This document shows positions 61,836 through 64,000 of a stretch of 64,000 nt of DNA, piece after piece. The DNA comes from Cerasicoccus sp. TK19100 (GTDB lineage Bacteria > Verrucomicrobiota > Verrucomicrobiia > Opitutales > Cerasicoccaceae): the NCBI RefSeq assembly GCF_027257155.1, contig NZ_JAPWDU010000002.1, forward strand, positions 372,001 through 436,000. The letters are read 5' to 3'. The notes under the pieces are model-generated. The model ran no database searches. It saw only the letters and a list, made by a program, of their open reading frames with translations, and was not told where the DNA came from. The first letter of the stretch is position 1. Each line of letters opens with the position of its first letter. The position numbers were made by a program, and so were the translations under genes.

Positions 61836-62717
61836 ATGCCCGCAAAAAAGAAAACCGCATCCAAAAAGGTCGCCAAGAAAGCCGATAACAAAGCCACCAA
61901 GACAGCGACAGATAAGTCCAACGGTAAAACGGATGCGCCTGCGGCGAAAAAAGCCCCCGACGAGAAGACTAAGGCACTGGTGCTCGGTGCCCGTCGCCGC
62001 AGCAACACACCATCCATGTTTAAGGTGAAGAAGGGCAAGACGCCCGTCGTCTTCACCATGGAGGACGTGGCCCAGATTCTCGAAACCAAGAAGCCGGAAA
62101 CCCAGGAAGACAAGCCCAAGGTAGCCAAAAAGGCCGCCAAAAGCGTTCCCGAAGTTGACGATGCGCCGGTCGAAAACCGCGCCCACAATGCCGCCTCCCT
62201 GGCAGACATTCTCGGCTTCAACCCGACCGAGCGTAAGGCCAGTGATGTGCCACCCGGCCGCCAGGTTCCCAAGAAGTGGCAGAAGCACTACAAGCTCCTC
62301 TTGGAGCTGCGCCAGCACGTCACCGAAGAGCTGGAAATCCACACCGCTGACACCCTCAAGCGCTCCAACCGCGATGACTCCGGCGACCTTTCCGGCTACG
62401 GTCAACACATGGCCGACGCTGGCACCGACACTTTCGACCGCGACTTCGCGCTGAGCCTCGTATCCAACGAACAGGAAGCGCTTTACGAAATCGAAGAAGC
62501 CATTCAGCGCATTTTCGACGACGAATATGGCGTCTGCGAGCACACCGGTGAACCCATTGACAAGGAGCGCCTGCTGGCCGTGCCATTTACCCGTTTCTCC
62601 TTGGAAGGCCAGCGCCAGATGGAGCGCACCCGCAAGCAAAAAAGTCATCGCGGCGGCGTCTTCAGCAACAACGACGACAACGACCTCTCACTCGGCGGCG
62701 ACGACGACGACAATTAA
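61836..62717 (+). CDS. DksA/TraR-like regulator with basic N-terminal extension and degenerate zinc finger
   Basis: 293 residues, about twice the usual DksA. The first 50 residues are Lys/Ala-rich (MPAKKKTASKKVAKKADNK); the DksA-like coiled coil and finger are at about 150-275. The usual CxxC ... CxxC finger reads CEHT (234-237) and SLEG (255-258): only the first cysteine is kept, in the right spacing, as in cysteine-poor DksA paralogues. DksA proteins bind RNA polymerase in the secondary channel and act with ppGpp. It is cotranscribed with ileS (24 bases) and lspA (TAATG overlap). Confidence 0.85.
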   Translation: MPAKKKTASKKVAKKADNKATKTATDKSNGKTDAPAAKKAPDEKTKALVLGARRRSNTPSMFKVKKGKTPVVFTMEDVAQILETKKPETQEDKPKVAKKAAKSVPEVDDAPVENRAHNAASLADILGFNPTERKASDVPPGRQVPKKWQKHYKLLLELRQHVTEELEIHTADTLKRSNRDDSGDLSGYGQHMADAGTDTFDRDFALSLVSNEQEALYEIEEAIQRIFDDEYGVCEHTGEPIDKERLLAVPFTRFSLEGQRQMERTRKQKSHRGGVFSNNDDNDLSLGGDDDDN

Positions 62718-63286
62718 TGCCTGACACCAACCAGGCTGCGCGCAGCACTGCAGGTAAAGACGCTGCCCCGGCCCGAGTCAGCTATGCCCGGTTGTGGATC
62801 ATCGCCGTCACGGTGCTGATCCTCGACCAGGTCACCAAGCTGTGGATCGTCAATGCCGTGCCTGCCGGCGCTAATCCTTACCAAGGGGGGATGATCGAGG
62901 TCATCCCCAACTTCTTCTACATCATCCACGTGTATAACGACGGCGCGGCGTGGAGCATTTTCTCGGGCTATTCGTTTATTTTAGGCCTACTGGGCTTCGT
63001 CGCACTGGGGGCAATTTACTTTTTCCGCAAACAGCTGGAGCTGCAACGGCCCTTCGTGCAGATCATCTTTGGTCTGCTAACTGGTGGCATCGTTGGCAAT
63101 ATGATCGATCGCTTTGCCTACGGCCACGTGGTCGATTTCCTCGACTTCCACTTCGGCGACTACCGCTACCCCGCCTTCAACGTGGCGGACTGCGGAATCA
63201 CCATTGGCGTGGGCCTCTATATCGTCCTGTCGGTGATTGAGGCGATCAAAGAACACCGGGCCAAGACCGCAGCTCAAAAGCAGTAA
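62717..63286 (+). CDS. lspA: signal peptidase II (lipoprotein)
   Basis: 189 residues. Four membrane segments; the catalytic Asp pair is D131 in GNMIDRFAYG and D158 in FNVADCGI, 27 apart as in E. coli (D114, D141). It cuts prolipoproteins after lipid attachment. Start shares a base with the DksA-like stop (TAATG). The N-terminus is about 25 residues longer than usual. Confidence 0.93.
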   Translation: MPDTNQAARSTAGKDAAPARVSYARLWIIAVTVLILDQVTKLWIVNAVPAGANPYQGGMIEVIPNFFYIIHVYNDGAAWSIFSGYSFILGLLGFVALGAIYFFRKQLELQRPFVQIIFGLLTGGIVGNMIDRFAYGHVVDFLDFHFGDYRYPAFNVADCGITIGVGLYIVLSVIEAIKEHRAKTAAQKQ

Positions 63287-64000
63287 GCGATCAGCCCGAA
63301 AATCAGCAAACCGCCGTCCGCATAGCTCCGGCGTAGCTCGATATTGCGTGGCCATTCGGTTAAATCCAGCGCCAGCAAGTAGAAACCGTATAGCCCCAGC
63401 AGCAGTGGAATTCCCGTCAACCGCTTAGGCGCAGCAAGAGCCAACAACAGGCCGGCGACTCCCGTCGTCAGCGCCCAATACTTCAGTTGCGAGGCCCGGT
63501 CACCAAGCGCCAATGGCAGGGATTTACGGCCTAGGACGCGGTCGACATCCATTTCCCAGCGGGCCAACAAAATGCAATTAACGAAGCACGCCAGCCCAAA
63601 CAAGGCCAAGAGCAACGCCAGCCAGAGTAGCGACTGCGTTGATAGTGATTCGCCCCAGAAAAAGGCTCCCACCCCAACCAAGAAAATTGCCGCCACCTGC
63701 AGCTCTTTCGTCCGCCGGATCGCAACGCGTCGCTGAATGCCGACTGTGTAAATCAGGCTAAAAACCAGCACCACCAGCCCAGCCTGAAACTGCGCTGACG
63801 TCAGCCCGGTTATCGCCAGGCATACATCCACAACCAGCACCACCGCCCAGAGCACAAGGAACGGCACTCGATATTGCGCGAGCAGGCGGTGACGCTGCGT
63901 AGGCAGTGCGCTGGGGGCCTTCCCCCGGGCATCCAACCAACGATCTCCAACATAAACCAGCCAGACGGATAACCCCAAAACCCAGAGCGATGAACCACTG
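63274..64000 (-). CDS. UbiA-like membrane protein, 5' end outside the window
   Basis: At least 240 residues visible; the frame is open to the window edge, so the start is missing. About seven to eight hydrophobic segments. YVGDRWLDARGK near the visible N-terminus has the Asp-rich prenyltransferase-type pattern, and LARWEMDVDRVLGRKSLPLALGDR could be the second Asp motif. UbiA enzymes attach prenyl or similar groups to aromatic rings, but the motifs here are weak. Convergent with lspA, overlapping by 13 bases. Confidence 0.65.
   Translation of the reverse strand, partial: SGSSLWVLGLSVWLVYVGDRWLDARGKAPSALPTQRHRLLAQYRVPFLVLWAVVLVVDVCLAITGLTSAQFQAGLVVLVFSLIYTVGIQRRVAIRRTKELQVAAIFLVGVGAFFWGESLSTQSLLWLALLLALFGLACFVNCILLARWEMDVDRVLGRKSLPLALGDRASQLKYWALTTGVAGLLLALAAPKRLTGIPLLLGLYGFYLLALDLTEWPRNIELRRSYADGGLLIFGLIAYCF

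Noticed and set aside
1-64000. CRISPR array, prophage, complete insertion sequence, rRNA or tRNA genes
   Set aside because: No regular spacer repeats, integrase, transposase, rRNA stretch or tRNA cloverleaf was found in any gap.

Overview
The window looks like a chromosomal segment of a Verrucomicrobiota bacterium, most likely class Opitutae (Puniceicoccales/Opitutales type). This is inferred from the gene set: a double-length UvrA, a PEP-CTERM protein beside type II pseudopilins, a GH57 glycogen branching enzyme with DUF4912 proteins, a DUF1538 transporter with a PII-like partner, and a rhodanese/MauE/DUF1573 operon. The DNA is moderately GC-rich, genes are tightly packed with many 4-base overlaps, and Shine-Dalgarno sequences are mostly weak. 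I found no rRNA, tRNA, CRISPR array, prophage or complete insertion sequence.

Layout. 1-7.6 kb: glycogen cluster with two divergent DUF4912 genes, GH57 branching enzyme, GT5 glycogen synthase and a GH13 debranching-type enzyme. 7.7-10.8 kb: a translationally coupled DUF1538 transporter and a protein made of three PII-like units. 10.9-14.6 kb: plsC, cmk and two RNA methyltransferases. 14.6-22.7 kb: an unknown protein, a Na+/Ca2+ exchanger, a conserved 499-residue unknown, metY, a secreted unknown, a ComF-type protein and accD. 22.7-26.4 kb: a TerB-like protein and a type III polyketide operon (methyltransferase, FAD enzyme, polyketide synthase). 26.6-31.5 kb: a pseudopilin, an operon of ruvX, a small conserved protein and a sodium:solute symporter, manC, and an SHD1-like secreted protein. 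31.6-36.6 kb: a MoeB/ThiF-rhodanese fusion and a haem uptake locus (hmuTUV facing hmuS). 36.7-39.6 kb: a surface-protein operon (PEP-CTERM protein, a larger secreted relative, a pseudopilin). 39.7-43.1 kb: a 227-bp inverted-repeat element at the stop codon of ppk2, then pyrD and an acidic-tailed protein. 43.2-55.1 kb: an EF-hand-like membrane protein, a TetR regulator, tandem-fused uvrA, the rhodanese/MauE/DUF1573 operon and malic enzyme. 55.2-58.6 kb: a leader ORF with terminator, an ABC exporter with its DUF1854 partner, and a small AT-rich ORF. 59.0-64 kb: the ileS-dksA-lspA operon and a partial UbiA-like membrane protein.

The most striking cross-window observation is that three unrelated proteins with normally four-cysteine zinc ribbons (AccD, IleS and the DksA-like protein) have each kept only the first cysteine, with the other three replaced in exact register. 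Zinc or Fe-S cysteines in UvrA, the ComF-type protein, the MoeB-like protein and RlmD are intact. Other points of interest are the triple PII-like protein fused in expression to DUF1538, the leader ORF/terminator before the ABC exporter, the multi-hairpin element that supplies the ppk2 stop codon, and the surface-protein operon with a shared novel domain.
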